From positions 1 through 53,387 of the forward strand of contig WQXJ01000011.1 of NCBI GenBank assembly GCA_009784895.1: 53,387 bases of DNA. Reading direction: 5' to 3'. Below are positions 8,862-16,741 of this stretch, one piece after another. The notes under the pieces are model-generated. The model made no database searches and had not been told where the DNA came from. It saw only the letters and a program-made list of their open reading frames with translations. How positions within the stretch are numbered: position 1 is the stretch's first letter; each line of letters starts with the position of its first letter. The DNA is from Micrococcales bacterium. Its GTDB lineage: Bacteria; Actinomycetota; Actinomycetes; Actinomycetales; WQXJ01. The position numbers were made by a program, and so were the translations under genes.

Positions 8862-9803
8862 GTGGATCTTGATGCCCAACCCGATGCGAACCAAACTTTG
8901 GCCTGGGTGGCCCTGCCGGGCCTGCTGTCCGCTCCAAGCGACTTTGACCAGGTCGCCGGGCAGCTCGATATCGAGGTCCGCCGCCTGGATCAGAGAGAAA
9001 CACCGCTGGCGGCGCCGTTTGAGCAACTAGACGAGGCCTTGGGCCTTTCGTCTGGCGAAGGTCAGCTGGGACTTGTGGGTCACAGCCTGGGGGCCTCGAC
9101 GGCCATCAATCTGGCACTGGATCTGCAAATACGTCAGCCAGGCCGGGTCGCGGCCTTGGTTCTGCTGGATCCAGACGTGCCCGCGAAAGGCCCTCTGCCG
9201 CAGTTCTTGGCCAACGACCGCCTGGATGTGCTGGCCGCACGGCTGGTCACGACGCCAAGCCTGTGGCCGCTTCAGACCCGCCTGGCCAAGACCGTCGGCC
9301 GCACCTTCATGCGCATCGATCTGGCCGAGCGCAGGCGCGAGGCCGACAAGACCGCCATCGCCAATCACCGCGCCTTTGCTGACGGGTTCCTCGGCACACC
9401 GGAAGGCTTGCACCGGCTTTGGGACAATCTGCGCACAGCTTGGGTCTACGACCAGGCCCTGGCCCAACGACTTGAGGACTTAGACCAGCCACTGGCGGCC
9501 ACCTTGGGATTCAAACCGTATTCAGTTGTCGGCATGCGTGGCCCCAGGGCGAAACGACAGGCCCAGCGCGAATTTGGCATCTCCCTTGGCGCCCACCTGA
9601 TTCCGGCCTGGGGAGCCAGCCACCTGCTGACCCTGTCCCGCCCCGAACTGGTCGCCAACGTCATGACCTCCGCCGCCCAGCCGCCCGGCCAGGCCGACGC
9701 CTCTGGCAAGCTTCTCGAAGAGCTCGAGGATGTGGCAGCCGCAACGGCGGCAGATGCCAAGGAGTCAGTTCCCTTCAACCGCGACGACTTCGCCAAGGCC
9801 TAG
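8862..9803 (+). CDS. Alpha/beta hydrolase fold protein
   Basis: A 313-residue protein starting at GTG. The nucleophile elbow GHSLGAS (Ser75) follows a beta-strand GQLGLVG, LLDPDVP supplies a likely acid region, and a histidine in WGASHLLTLSRPELV near residue 250 completes a plausible catalytic triad. The oxyanion region is LPGLLSAPSDF near the N-terminus. There is no signal peptide, so it is probably cytosolic. The substrate cannot be told from the sequence. It stands alone on the plus strand between a toxin-antitoxin module and a membrane protein gene, so context gives no pathway. Confidence 0.8.
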   Translation: MDLDAQPDANQTLAWVALPGLLSAPSDFDQVAGQLDIEVRRLDQRETPLAAPFEQLDEALGLSSGEGQLGLVGHSLGASTAINLALDLQIRQPGRVAALVLLDPDVPAKGPLPQFLANDRLDVLAARLVTTPSLWPLQTRLAKTVGRTFMRIDLAERRREADKTAIANHRAFADGFLGTPEGLHRLWDNLRTAWVYDQALAQRLEDLDQPLAATLGFKPYSVVGMRGPRAKRQAQREFGISLGAHLIPAWGASHLLTLSRPELVANVMTSAAQPPGQADASGKLLEELEDVAAATAADAKESVPFNRDDFAKA

Positions 9804-9831
9804 CCTCCCAATGCCGTGATCTAGCCGCAGA

Positions 9832-9848
9832 TATACTGCTTGCGCAGT
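9832..9848 (+). promoter_or_regulatory. Possible promoter with operator-like inverted repeat
   Basis: A good -10 hexamer TATACT at 9832-9837 overlaps an inverted repeat ACTGC-TTGC-GCAGT. It lies about 85 nt before the ATG at 9921. A matching -35 box is weak, so the call rests on the -10 box and position. Confidence 0.3.
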
Positions 9849-9920
9849 GATCAATCCACTGGCATGGTGGCATCTGGCTGATTGCGCCCGCCACCAGGCA
9901 CTACTACCCCAGGAGGGACA

Positions 9921-10470
9921 ATGATCGCCCCCCCCCATCGGATCAGGCCTATTTGCACTAGTTGACCCTTCAATTGGTCTTCTCGCCGAGGACGACAACC
10001 CGGCCAGCGGCTCGGGTGGATCCGGCTCTCCTCTAGTTCTCCTTTTCCTTGCCCTGGTCGCGGGTTGGCTGGCCTTATTCCTCTGGCGCCGTCACTTGCG
10101 TAAGCAAGACAAGACAGAGACGGCGACTTCTCAGGCCGCCACCGACCCCGCGGTGGTGGCCCAGCCAGTTCTCACGGCCGATGGTGCACAGGCCGTTGAT
10201 GCCGAAGGCCGGCCTTTGTTCACCGCCCCGGTCGTGCCAGTGGCTCGAACCAACCCGATGGCCGTAGTCGCGCTAGTGCTCGGTGTCCTTGGCGGATCGA
10301 TCCTGCCAATCATCTTTGGACACATCGCCCGGGCCCAAATCCGTAGAACCGGAGAGAGTGGCGCCGGCATGGCCCTGGCCGGACTGATCTTGGGCTACGC
10401 CACCACCGTCATCGGCATCGGCCTCCTGATCGTCTTCCTGGTGCTGGCCAACTCGGCCTCAAGCTTCTGA
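9921..10470 (+). CDS. DUF4190-like membrane protein, frame broken at a C9 run
   Basis: An ATG at 9921 with a near-ideal AGGAGG ribosome binding site opens a frame that hits a run of nine C (9928-9936) and then a stop. After the run a second frame is open from the C run to 10470 but has no ATG or GTG of its own. With eight C the two join into a 182-residue protein: short N-terminus, Gly/Ser-rich stretch, one membrane helix (PLVLLFLALVAGWLALFLW), a basic then Pro/Ala-rich linker, and a C-terminal DUF4190-like pair of helices (NPMAVVALVLGVLGG...GLIVFLVL-like). The alternative is translation from TTG at 10096 without the first helix. The function is unknown. Confidence 0.65.
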
Positions 10471-10568
10471 TCATTTCGGCCCACGGGCCGTGTTGATCGT
10501 TCCCAACGCGCCGCCAACACAGCTCTGCTTCTTCGCCCCCGGAACACAGCTGGCCGGCCGCCCGGCCG

Positions 10569-10646
10569 GATCGAGTTGAACGCTGCCGTGAATGCCCAGA
10601 TCGAGTTGAACGCTGGTGTGACGCCCCCAAAATGAGTTGAACGACT
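10569..10646 (-). repeat. Companion array, inverted relative to the 31-bp array
   Basis: Three units with the core GAGTTGAACG at 10573, 10603 and 10634, period 30-31 bp. On the opposite strand the core reads CGTTCAACTC, close to the CGTTCAAGTC core of the next array, so the two arrays face each other. Confidence 0.75.
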
Positions 10647-10690
10647 CGATGATCTGTCCCAGGCGTTTGTCCTGGTGGGCACTATCAGCA

Positions 10691-10876
10691 GTAATCGAGC
10701 CGTTCGAGTCGAACTGTTCGTGTCATCGAGCCGTTCAAGTCGATTCGAGCGGGTCATCGAACCGTTCAAGTCAATTGGCTGGTGTCATCGAACCGTTCAA
10801 GTCAATTGGCTGGTGTCATCGAACCGTTCAAGTCAATTGGCTCGTGTCATCGAACCGTTCAAGTCGATCGCCGTCT
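10691..10876 (+). repeat. 31-bp tandem repeat array, six units
   Basis: Units begin at 10691, 10722, 10753, 10784, 10815 and 10846, each 31 bp. The two middle units (10784 and 10815) differ at one base near the end; outer units are more degenerate. Each of the four downstream units carries TCGAACCGTTCAAGTC, containing the small palindrome GAAC-C-GTTC. The period is close to three DNA turns, so the palindromes lie on one face of the helix. There is no unique spacer sequence, so it is not a CRISPR array. Confidence 0.9.
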
Positions 10877-10950
10877 TGGAGGACAGCAGATGCAACGCTG
10901 GCTTGACAGACCCAACCAAGCTGCCCGGGCTCTCGCCGCCACCGTCTTGG

Positions 10951-11340
10951 CTAAGTGTTGAGAGACAGGTGCACGCGAAGGGCATCATCCAGGCGGGCCT
11001 GTGCCTGATAGTTGAGGCTGCCAATGACGCGAACGAACCTTCGAATCGACACCGAACGTACCTGCTCGGCCTGAGCCACCGATGCCACTGGCAGGCCCGA
11101 TTCGTCGGCATCGACAACCGTTTGATAGGGCCGATTGGCGCCAACTGAGGATCGCGTGCGGGTCAAAGGCACAACGGTCAAAACACCGTTGCCGGTCCGG
11201 GTCGCGGCGGTGTTGGCGCCGTCGTTGCTGACCACAACACAAGGACGGGTCTTGTTTTGCTCAGGAGCAACCGCTGGGTCCAGCTCCACCAAGACGATGT
11301 CGCCCCGACGTGGTCCCGCCCCACTGGGAGCTCTTGTCAT
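10951..11340 (-). CDS. mazF: MazF/PemK-family toxin (endoribonuclease)
   Basis: A 129-residue protein with the family signature RRGDIVLVELDPAVAPEQNK followed by TRPCVVVSND and, later, VVPLTRTR and VDADESGLPVASVAQAEQVR, all typical of PemK/MazF mRNA interferases. The N-terminus has a short basic Gly/Pro extension. The start overlaps the preceding antitoxin stop by 4 nt (ATGA). It is probably a sequence-specific RNA endonuclease held inactive by the upstream ribbon-helix-helix protein; the cleavage site cannot be predicted. Confidence 0.92.
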   Translation of the reverse strand: MTRAPSGAGPRRGDIVLVELDPAVAPEQNKTRPCVVVSNDGANTAATRTGNGVLTVVPLTRTRSSVGANRPYQTVVDADESGLPVASVAQAEQVRSVSIRRFVRVIGSLNYQAQARLDDALRVHLSLNT

Positions 11341-11582
11341 GCCTTGTCACCAGCCTCATCGTCCCCGCCAATGCCGTCGGTCAAGGCGCCCTCCCAGAGC
11401 TCTGCATCACCGCAGGCAGCCCATTCGTCAAAGGCCTGGACATAGGACGCGGCCAGGTCACCCTGCCGCAGGGACTGGATGGCCCAAGCCACCACCGCAG
11501 ACCGACTCGAAAACCGCCCGCCGTTGGCATGCGCATCGAGAAACTCCAGATCCTCAGCCGTCAAACTGACACTCACCTTCAT
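11337..11582 (-). CDS. mazE: Ribbon-helix-helix antitoxin (MazE-like, actinobacterial type)
   Basis: An 81-residue protein whose N-terminus KVSVSLTAEDLEFLDAHAN and the following SSRSAVVAWAIQSLR fit a ribbon-helix-helix DNA-binding domain; the acidic C-terminal tail would bind the toxin. It overlaps the mazF start by 4 nt. The ATG lies 7 nt after a TAGCAT -10-like hexamer with no ribosome binding site at normal spacing, which suggests a leaderless mRNA. Three TGCTAC/GTAGCA half-sites cover the promoter and are its likely autoregulatory operator. Confidence 0.85.
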   Translation of the reverse strand: MKVSVSLTAEDLEFLDAHANGGRFSSRSAVVAWAIQSLRQGDLAASYVQAFDEWAACGDAELWEGALTDGIGGDDEAGDKA

Positions 11583-11590
11583 ACCCCCAA

Positions 11591-11619
11591 TGCTACCCGA
11601 GTAGCAACGATTGTGCTAC
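11591..11619 (-). promoter_or_regulatory. mazEF operator: three TGCTAC half-sites
   Basis: TGCTAC at 11591-11596, GTAGCA at 11601-11606 and TGCTAC at 11614-11619 form two overlapping perfect palindromes sharing the central half-site (spacers of 4 and 7 nt). The minus-strand -10-like TAGCAT lies in the first half-site, directly before the antitoxin ATG. Confidence 0.6.
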
Positions 11620-11640
11620 CAACCGCGCCCTCCCCGACGG

Positions 11641-12070
11641 CATCATGCGAAAGCTCGGACTCGCTGCGTTAGTGCAGGTCACGCAGCGATGATGTCAAAG
11701 CTCAACCTCGCGGCAAAAGAGCTTGTCACGAGGCGGCTGCCGGGCGAGCGAGGGCTGAAGCGAAGGCGCGGCTGGCGGGTTGTAGTCGGGGTTTGGCTGC
11801 GGGCATGTGACTTTGGAGATGCGGCGCATCGCCCCAAGTCACGGCGCGAGACGACAACGCGTCAGCCGCGCCGCCCGGGCCAGTCATGCGAAAGCTCGGA
11901 CTCGCGGTGTTTAGGCTGGTCAGGTGGCGATTATGTCAAGGCTCGACCTCGCGGTAAATGGGCTGGTCAGGTGGCGATTATGTCAAGGCTCGACCTCGCG
12001 GTAAATGGGCTGGTCAGGCAGAGAGTGTGTGAAAGCTCGGTCTCGCGGCGGAAGGGGCTAGGGCAGGGCG
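11641..12070 (+). repeat. Satellite repeats flanking a palindromic element (locus A)
   Basis: Two 47-48-bp units at about 11641-11738, then the palindrome at 11765-11872, then four units starting at about 11883, 11930, 11977 and 12024. Units share ATGNCAAAGCTCGACCTCGC-type cores; those at 11930 and 11977 are nearly identical over 40 bases, with an exact 47-bp period. The block fills the space between the mazE operator and metK. A long plus-strand open frame across it is a product of the repeats, not a gene. Confidence 0.85.
11765..11872. mobile_element. 108-bp palindromic (MITE/REP-like) element, copy A
   Basis: Terminal inverted repeats of 19 bp (GGCGCGGCTGGCGGGTTGT and its near complement at 11854-11872, 2 mismatches) bound an internal hairpin GATGC-GGC-GCATC with GTGACTT/AAGTCAC arms. 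A second copy of 107 bp lies at 43756-43862 in the opposite orientation. No transposase gene and no clear target-site duplication are seen, so a non-autonomous or bacterial interspersed palindromic element is inferred. Confidence 0.65.
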
Positions 12071-12074
12071 GCGC

Positions 12075-13265
12075 CTACGGCAGGGCGGCGAGGAGGGCAT
12101 CGGCTTGGCTGGTGTCTTCCCAGCTGAAACCCGAACGGCCAAAGTGGCCAAAAGTGGCCAAGGGCTGGTAGATCGGTCGCTTCAGATCGAGGGCGTCGAC
12201 CAAAGCCGCTGGACGCAGGTCGAAGGTGCGCCTAATCGCCTGGACCAGCGCGGCATCGGGCACAAGACCGGTACCAAACGTCTCCACCGCCACGCTAACC
12301 GGCTGAGCCGAACCGATGGCGTAGGCGATCTGAACCTCGAAACGCGAAGCCAACCCGGCCGCAACGACGTTCTTGGCTACCCAACGCGCACCGTAACAGC
12401 CGGTCCGGTCAACTTTCGAAGGATCCTTGCCACTGAAAGCACCACCGCCGTGGCGGGCCATGCCGCCGTAGGTGTCGACAATGATTTTGCGGCCGGTCAG
12501 CCCAGTATCGGCTCTGGGCCCGCCGTGAACAAAGGAACCAGACGGGTTGATCAGCACCCGGCTGGGACCTGGTAGATCCAGCTCCCCCAGCACCGGATCA
12601 ATGACGTGCCGGCCGAGTACCTCGGCCAGCTCGGCCTGGCTGACCTCCGGTCGATGCTGGGCCGAGATCAGGATCGTGTCGACCCCCACCGGACGCTGAC
12701 CGGCGTAGCGGATAGTGGCCTGGGTCTTGCCATCGGGGCGCAGCATTGGCAACACGCCTTCCAGCCGGAGGCGCTGCATCCTCCTGGCCAAGCGGTGCGC
12801 GGCGGTGATAGGCAGCGGCATCAACTCGGGCGTCTCATCGCAGGCAAATCCAAAGACCAGGCCCTGATCGCCGGCGCCTTGGATTTCAAAGGGATCCTGG
12901 CTACTCAGGCCGCGGGCTTCAAGCGCCACATCAACTCCGGCGGCGATTTCCGGGCTTTGGGCTTCGATCTGGACGGTCACACCGCAAACCGACCCGTCTA
13001 TCCCCATTTCGGCTGAGTTGTAGCCCTGGTCCAGCAACACCTGGCGGGCGATTTCCGCGATTGGCACGTAGGTGGAGGTAGTGACCTCGCCGGCAACCAC
13101 GATTTGGCCATGTCCAATCAGGCATTCGGCCGCCACGCGGGCCTCGGGGTCGTGAGCCAAAAGGGCGTCGAGAACGCCATCGGAAATCTGATCACAGAGC
13201 TTGTCCGGGTGCCCCCCGGTGACGGATTCAGAGGTAAAGAGGTGTTCTTGGGCCACGGGCTTCAC
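12075..13265 (-). CDS. metK: S-adenosylmethionine synthetase
   Basis: Makes S-adenosylmethionine from methionine and ATP. The 396-residue product carries [18 protein letters not shown] near the N-terminus, the nucleotide-binding [15 protein letters not shown] segment and the phosphate-binding loop [16 protein letters not shown]. The start is GTG at 13265. It lies 66 bp downstream of coaBC, the usual actinobacterial neighbour, at the end of the mihF-gmk-rpoZ-coaBC-metK group. The stop codon abuts the last satellite repeat unit. In many actinobacteria priA follows; here the accessory region follows instead. Confidence 0.97.
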   Translation of the reverse strand: MKPVAQEHLFTSESVTGGHPDKLCDQISDGVLDALLAHDPEARVAAECLIGHGQIVVAGEVTTSTYVPIAEIARQVLLDQGYNSAEMGIDGSVCGVTVQIEAQSPEIAAGVDVALEARGLSSQDPFEIQGAGDQGLVFGFACDETPELMPLPITAAHRLARRMQRLRLEGVLPMLRPDGKTQATIRYAGQRPVGVDTILISAQHRPEVSQAELAEVLGRHVIDPVLGELDLPGPSRVLINPSGSFVHGGPRADTGLTGRKIIVDTYGGMARHGGGAFSGKDPSKVDRTGCYGARWVAKNVVAAGLASRFEVQIAYAIGSAQPVSVAVETFGTGLVPDAALVQAIRRTFDLRPAALVDALDLKRPIYQPLATFGHFGRSGFSWEDTSQADALLAALP

Positions 13266-13331
13266 TTTAGTCGCTGGCGGCGAGCCAACTACTCAATAGG
13301 CACACTCGCCGCTAGGAGGGTTAGTAGGCCG

Positions 13332-14537
13332 TTAGGCCCGCTGCAGGACTTGGCCCACCTCGTCCAAGATGGCCGTGGCGACTTCGGCTTTGGTGCCAAG
13401 GGCGCGGCGAACCTCAGCCCCTTGGGCGTCAAAGATGATGACATCGTTGTGGTCCAACCCAAAGACCTGACCCTCGCCAACCACATTGGCCACCGTCAGA
13501 TCGGTGCCCTTGCGCATAGCTTTGGCCCGGGCGTGTTCGAAGGCTGAAGCCTGAGCGTCACCAGTCTCGGCCGCGAAACCGACCAGCACCTGGCCCGGCC
13601 GCCGCGTCGACACCAGCTCAGCCAGGATGTCGGGGTTAGCCACCAGTTCCAGCGACACCCGGTCTGGCGAATCGGCCCGTTTGACCTTGGTCGGGACGTA
13701 GCTGGCTGGGCGGAAATCAGCCACGGCGGCAGCCTGAATCAACACATCGGCCGTGGCTGCCAGGCCTTCGACGGCCTCGCGCAACTCCAGCGCCGTGGCG
13801 ACATCGGCCCGGCGCACCCCGGCTGGCGTGCGCTGCTCGCAATTACAGGCCACTAGGGCAACCTCGGCGCCGCGCTCGGCTGCGGCCCGCGCCACAGCGA
13901 AGCCCTGCTTACCGGAGGAATGGTTACCCAAGAAGCGCACCGGATCGAGCGCCTCGCGGGTGCCACCGGCCGTCACCACGACCCGGCGTCCAGCCAAATC
14001 TTGAGGCGGTGGGTTGAGCAGGTGCTGGACGTACTCGAAGATCTCTTCCGGCTCCATCATCCGGCCGGGACCGGTGTCAAGGCCGGTCAAACGGCCAGCG
14101 GGAGCGTCCAGCACGGTGGCGCCACGGGCTTCCAGGGTGGCGATATTGGCTTGGGTGGAAGGATGCGACAACATCTCAGAGTGCATCGACGGCGCCAAAA
14201 TGAGGGGAGACTTCGAGGCCAGCAACACCGCTGAAAGCAGGTCGTTGCCCAAACCGGCCGCCGCCCGGGCCATGATGTCCGCCGTGGCCGGCGCCACGAT
14301 GATGATGTCGGCTTCTTGACCCAGGGCGACATGGTCAACCCGGGCCGAATCGTTGAAAACATCCGACACGGCCGGAGCTGTGGTCAGGGCCTGCCAGGTG
14401 GCCGCCCCAATGAACTCGAACGAGGCCCGGGTTGGCACCACCCTGACGGCGTGGCCCGCCTCGACCAGCAGACGGGCCAGATGCACAGCCTTGTAGGCCG
14501 CAATTGCGCCTGTTACTCCCAGTACGATGCGCGCCAT
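13332..14537 (-). CDS. coaBC: Bifunctional phosphopantothenoylcysteine decarboxylase / phosphopantothenate-cysteine ligase
   Basis: Catalyses two consecutive steps of coenzyme A synthesis. The N-terminal flavin-dependent CoaC half shows GVTGAIAAYKA and VAPATADIMARAAAGLGNDLLS; the active-site segment is PSMHSEML, where most homologues have PAMHxxM. The C-terminal CoaB half starts near residue 185 with VVVTAGGTREALDPVRFLGNHSSGKQG and includes AAVADFRP and an FAAETGDA segment. Total length of 401 residues is normal for the fusion. It starts 7 nt after the rpoZ stop. Confidence 0.96.
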   Translation of the reverse strand: MARIVLGVTGAIAAYKAVHLARLLVEAGHAVRVVPTRASFEFIGAATWQALTTAPAVSDVFNDSARVDHVALGQEADIIIVAPATADIMARAAAGLGNDLLSAVLLASKSPLILAPSMHSEMLSHPSTQANIATLEARGATVLDAPAGRLTGLDTGPGRMMEPEEIFEYVQHLLNPPPQDLAGRRVVVTAGGTREALDPVRFLGNHSSGKQGFAVARAAAERGAEVALVACNCEQRTPAGVRRADVATALELREAVEGLAATADVLIQAAAVADFRPASYVPTKVKRADSPDRVSLELVANPDILAELVSTRRPGQVLVGFAAETGDAQASAFEHARAKAMRKGTDLTVANVVGEGQVFGLDHNDVIIFDAQGAEVRRALGTKAEVATAILDEVGQVLQRA

Positions 14538-14544
14538 GGTGGTC

Positions 14545-14808
14545 CTAGCTTTCTGTTCCTTGCATCGTCAACAGCCCCTGATTGATCTCTGTCATGGCAA
14601 TTGACAATGGCTTTTCCTGAGGCGCCGAATCGACCAACGGGCCAACGTACTCAAGCAGACCCTCGTTCAGTTGGGCGTAGTAGCCGTTGATTTGCCTGGC
14701 CCGCTTGGCCGCGTAAATGACCAGTGCGTACTTCGAATCGCAGACCTCTAGCAGGTCATCGATTGGAGGATCGGTAATGCCTTCCGGCGTTGCCTTGGTT
14801 CCTGACAC
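14545..14808 (-). CDS. rpoZ: DNA-directed RNA polymerase omega subunit
   Basis: An 87-residue small subunit that helps assemble the beta-prime subunit of RNA polymerase. The conserved stretch [26 protein letters not shown] is the omega core, and the [13 protein letters not shown] segment matches the C-terminal helix of actinobacterial omega. It sits between gmk and coaBC, the conserved order, with gaps of 9 and 7 nt. Confidence 0.96.
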   Translation of the reverse strand: MSGTKATPEGITDPPIDDLLEVCDSKYALVIYAAKRARQINGYYAQLNEGLLEYVGPLVDSAPQEKPLSIAMTEINQGLLTMQGTES

Positions 14809-14817
14809 GAATTGTCC

Positions 14818-15408
14818 CTAGTGATTGGTTGTTGGATGCGCGTCCCAGTCTAGCCCCATGACTCGCGCAACTTCTGATGCTGCCTGTTCAACCCGGTCGT
14901 TGATCACAACCACGTCGAACTCGTTACTTGCTGCCAGCTCCGCCCGGGCCACCTCAAGACGGGCAGCGCGCTGAGCTTGGTTTTCCGTGCCCCGCCCCTG
15001 CAAGCGCCGGGCTAGTTCGGCAAAAGTCGGAGGGGCTAAGAAGATTTGGACCGCATCTGGCATTGAGGCCCTAACTTGGCGGGCGCCAGCCAGATCAATC
15101 TCCAACAGAGCTGGCCGGTTTTGGCTGAGCGCCTGCTCCACGCCGTTGCGGGGTGTGCCATAGAGGTGGCCCGAATACTTGGCCCATTCCAGCATCTGCC
15201 CGGAACTGACCATCTCTTCGAACCGCTTTGGGTTGACAAAGTGGTAGTTGACACCGTCCGCCTCCCCGCTACGCGGCGGCCTGGTAGTGGCGCTGATCGA
15301 AAGGAAGACGCGCTCGAAACGCTTGGCGATCAGGGAGGCGACGGTGCCTTTGCCAACCCCGGACGGTCCGGCCAGGACGGTCAGCCTGGCCGGCGCCCAA
15401 GGCGGCAT
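14818..15408 (-). CDS. gmk: Guanylate kinase
   Basis: Phosphorylates GMP to GDP with ATP. The Walker A loop is AGPSGVGKGT near residue 13, followed by the GMP-binding SATTRPPRSGEADGVNYHFV segment and LLEIDLAGARQV. The 196-residue length is normal. It begins 1 nt after the mihF stop, so the two genes are almost certainly co-transcribed. Confidence 0.97.
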   Translation of the reverse strand: MPPWAPARLTVLAGPSGVGKGTVASLIAKRFERVFLSISATTRPPRSGEADGVNYHFVNPKRFEEMVSSGQMLEWAKYSGHLYGTPRNGVEQALSQNRPALLEIDLAGARQVRASMPDAVQIFLAPPTFAELARRLQGRGTENQAQRAARLEVARAELAASNEFDVVVINDRVEQAASEVARVMGLDWDAHPTTNH

Positions 15409-15409
15409 A

Positions 15410-15721
15410 TCAGCCGAAACGCTCGATCAACTGGGCCCGCTGATGCGGCCCAAGGCCGCGAATGCGGCGCGACTCGGAGATGCCGATTTCTTCCATGATG
15501 GCCTTGGCCTTGACCTTGCCCACACCGGGCAGAGCTTCAAGTAGTGCCGAGACCTTGATTTTGCCAATGACGTCGTCCTTTTGTCCCAAAGCAATGACCT
15601 CAGACAAGGTGCCGGTCGAGTTCTTCAACCGGTTCTTGACCTCGGCCCTGGCTTGGCGGGCAGCGGCTGCTTTCTTAAGCGCAGCAGCGCGCTGTTCTGG
15701 AGTCAAAGGAGGAAGGGCCAC
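15410..15721 (-). CDS. mihF: Integration host factor, actinobacterial type (mIHF)
   Basis: A 103-residue nucleoid-associated DNA-binding protein specific to actinobacteria. The C-terminal half (LPGVGKVKAKAIMEEIGISESRRIRGLGPHQRAQL) contains a helix-hairpin-helix-like LPGVGKVKA motif and the family signature, and the N-terminal half is Ala/Lys-rich and helical. The GTG start follows a GAGGTG ribosome binding site. It lies upstream of gmk, as in mycobacteria and streptomycetes. The mapped promoter at 15791-15819 would make it the first gene of the mihF-gmk-rpoZ-coaBC-metK transcript. Confidence 0.96.
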   Translation of the reverse strand: MALPPLTPEQRAAALKKAAAARQARAEVKNRLKNSTGTLSEVIALGQKDDVIGKIKVSALLEALPGVGKVKAKAIMEEIGISESRRIRGLGPHQRAQLIERFG

Positions 15722-15790
15722 GTTGTTTCACCTCAGATACTTCTAGTCAAATATGTCCCTATGCCCAAGGCCAGCTTGAGCACGGTCTAC

Positions 15791-15819
15791 AACATAGCGA
15801 CTGACCTGCATGGACGCAA
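15791..15819 (-). promoter_or_regulatory. Promoter of mihF-gmk-rpoZ-coaBC-metK
   Basis: On the minus strand TTGCGT (15814-15819) and TATGTT (15791-15796) are separated by exactly 17 bp, a good housekeeping-sigma match. It lies about 70 nt before the mihF GTG. Upstream, CAAATTGGGG occurs twice at 11-bp spacing (about 15847-15870), possibly an activator or repressor site. Confidence 0.5.
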
Positions 15820-15874
15820 TCACAAATGGGGCACGATTCGTCATTTCCCCCAATTTGACCCCAATTTGGACCAA

Positions 15875-16741
15875 TTAGACCGGCCTTTCGGGCCACTTGG
15901 CGCCGGCTCCGCCCAGCTCGGCTTGCAGGTTTTCGATACGCCCTAACAGGGCGGCTAGTGAGGGCCCGGCTGAGGCGATAGCGCGCGATGCCGGCGCCAC
16001 CACCTGGGCATACGCCTCACCAAAGACTCCTGCCAGGTCATCGGGGCTGGCTCCTTGAGCGCCTAGACCCGGCGCCAGGATGGGCCCACCGAGTTCCCGC
16101 ACCAGTTTGGCTGTGGCTTCATCGAGTGCTCCAAGAGTCGCCCCGATGACAACACCGACCGAACCGGGGCCGTTTTGGCCGCGATTGGCCCGGCCGGCCG
16201 CTGTTAGCACCGCCTGGGCCACAGTCAGCCCGTCGGCCCGCCGGGCCTGCTGGACCGCCGCACCATCCGGGTTAGAGGTTAGGGCTAGTACAAATACGCC
16301 TTGCCCGGCCCCCTGGGCCAACGCGATGGCCCGCTCAAGCGAGCCAAAACCCAGGTAAGGCGACAACGTCACGGCGTCGGCCGGCATCGGCGCGGCCGGT
16401 CCAAAATAGGTCGCGGCGTAACCGTCCATGGTCGAGCCAATATCGCCCCGTTTGACGTCCAGAATCGAGATCACCCCGGCTTGGCGGCAGGCAGCCAAGA
16501 CCCGTTCGAGCACAGCCACACCGGCCGCGCCATGCCGTTCAAAGAAAGCGGCCTGCACTTTGACCAGCGGCGCCGGCCCAGCCGCGGCCTCAATCAAGCG
16601 CCCGGAGTAGGTTTCCAGGCTGGCCGGTGTGTCTTCGAGGCCCCAGGCCGCCAAAGCCGCCGCCGAAGGGTCAATCCCGACACACAGGTGGCCAAAGCCA
16701 TCGAGCACGCCGGCCAGGCGTGCCCCGAACCCCTCGTTCAC
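15875..16741 (-). CDS. pyrF: Orotidine 5'-phosphate decarboxylase
   Basis: Decarboxylates OMP to UMP, the last step of de novo UMP synthesis. The catalytic motif is [17 protein letters not shown], with the Asp-Lys-Asp arrangement of the longer actinobacterial type; CVGIDPS near the N-terminus and the C-terminal [10 protein letters not shown] phosphate-binding segment are also present. I choose the GTG at 16741, which overlaps the carB stop (GTGA) and gives 288 residues; a start at 16768 would lie inside carB. Co-transcribed with carB. Confidence 0.95.
   Translation of the reverse strand: MNEGFGARLAGVLDGFGHLCVGIDPSAAALAAWGLEDTPASLETYSGRLIEAAAGPAPLVKVQAAFFERHGAAGVAVLERVLAACRQAGVISILDVKRGDIGSTMDGYAATYFGPAAPMPADAVTLSPYLGFGSLERAIALAQGAGQGVFVLALTSNPDGAAVQQARRADGLTVAQAVLTAAGRANRGQNGPGSVGVVIGATLGALDEATAKLVRELGGPILAPGLGAQGASPDDLAGVFGEAYAQVVAPASRAIASAGPSLAALLGRIENLQAELGGAGAKWPERPV

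Larger units (their letters stand above)
10471..10950. other. Intergenic region holding two repeat arrays
   Basis: This stretch between the DUF4190-like gene and the mazF-like gene holds no credible gene. Its first part is GC-rich with GGCCGG runs; the remainder is occupied by the 31-bp tandem array and its inverted-orientation companion described separately. Confidence 0.6.

Noticed and set aside
10691-10876. CRISPR array
   Set aside because: The whole 31-bp period is repeated; there are no unique spacers and no cas genes in the window.
10753-10876. tRNA-like sequences because of GTTCAAGTC resembling a T-arm
   Set aside because: No acceptor stem, anticodon arm or D-arm can be drawn around it, and the unit is only 31 bp.
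11611-12171. Plus-strand 186-codon open frame
   Set aside because: It runs through the satellite repeats and palindrome and then antisense to metK; it has no ribosome binding site or family motif.
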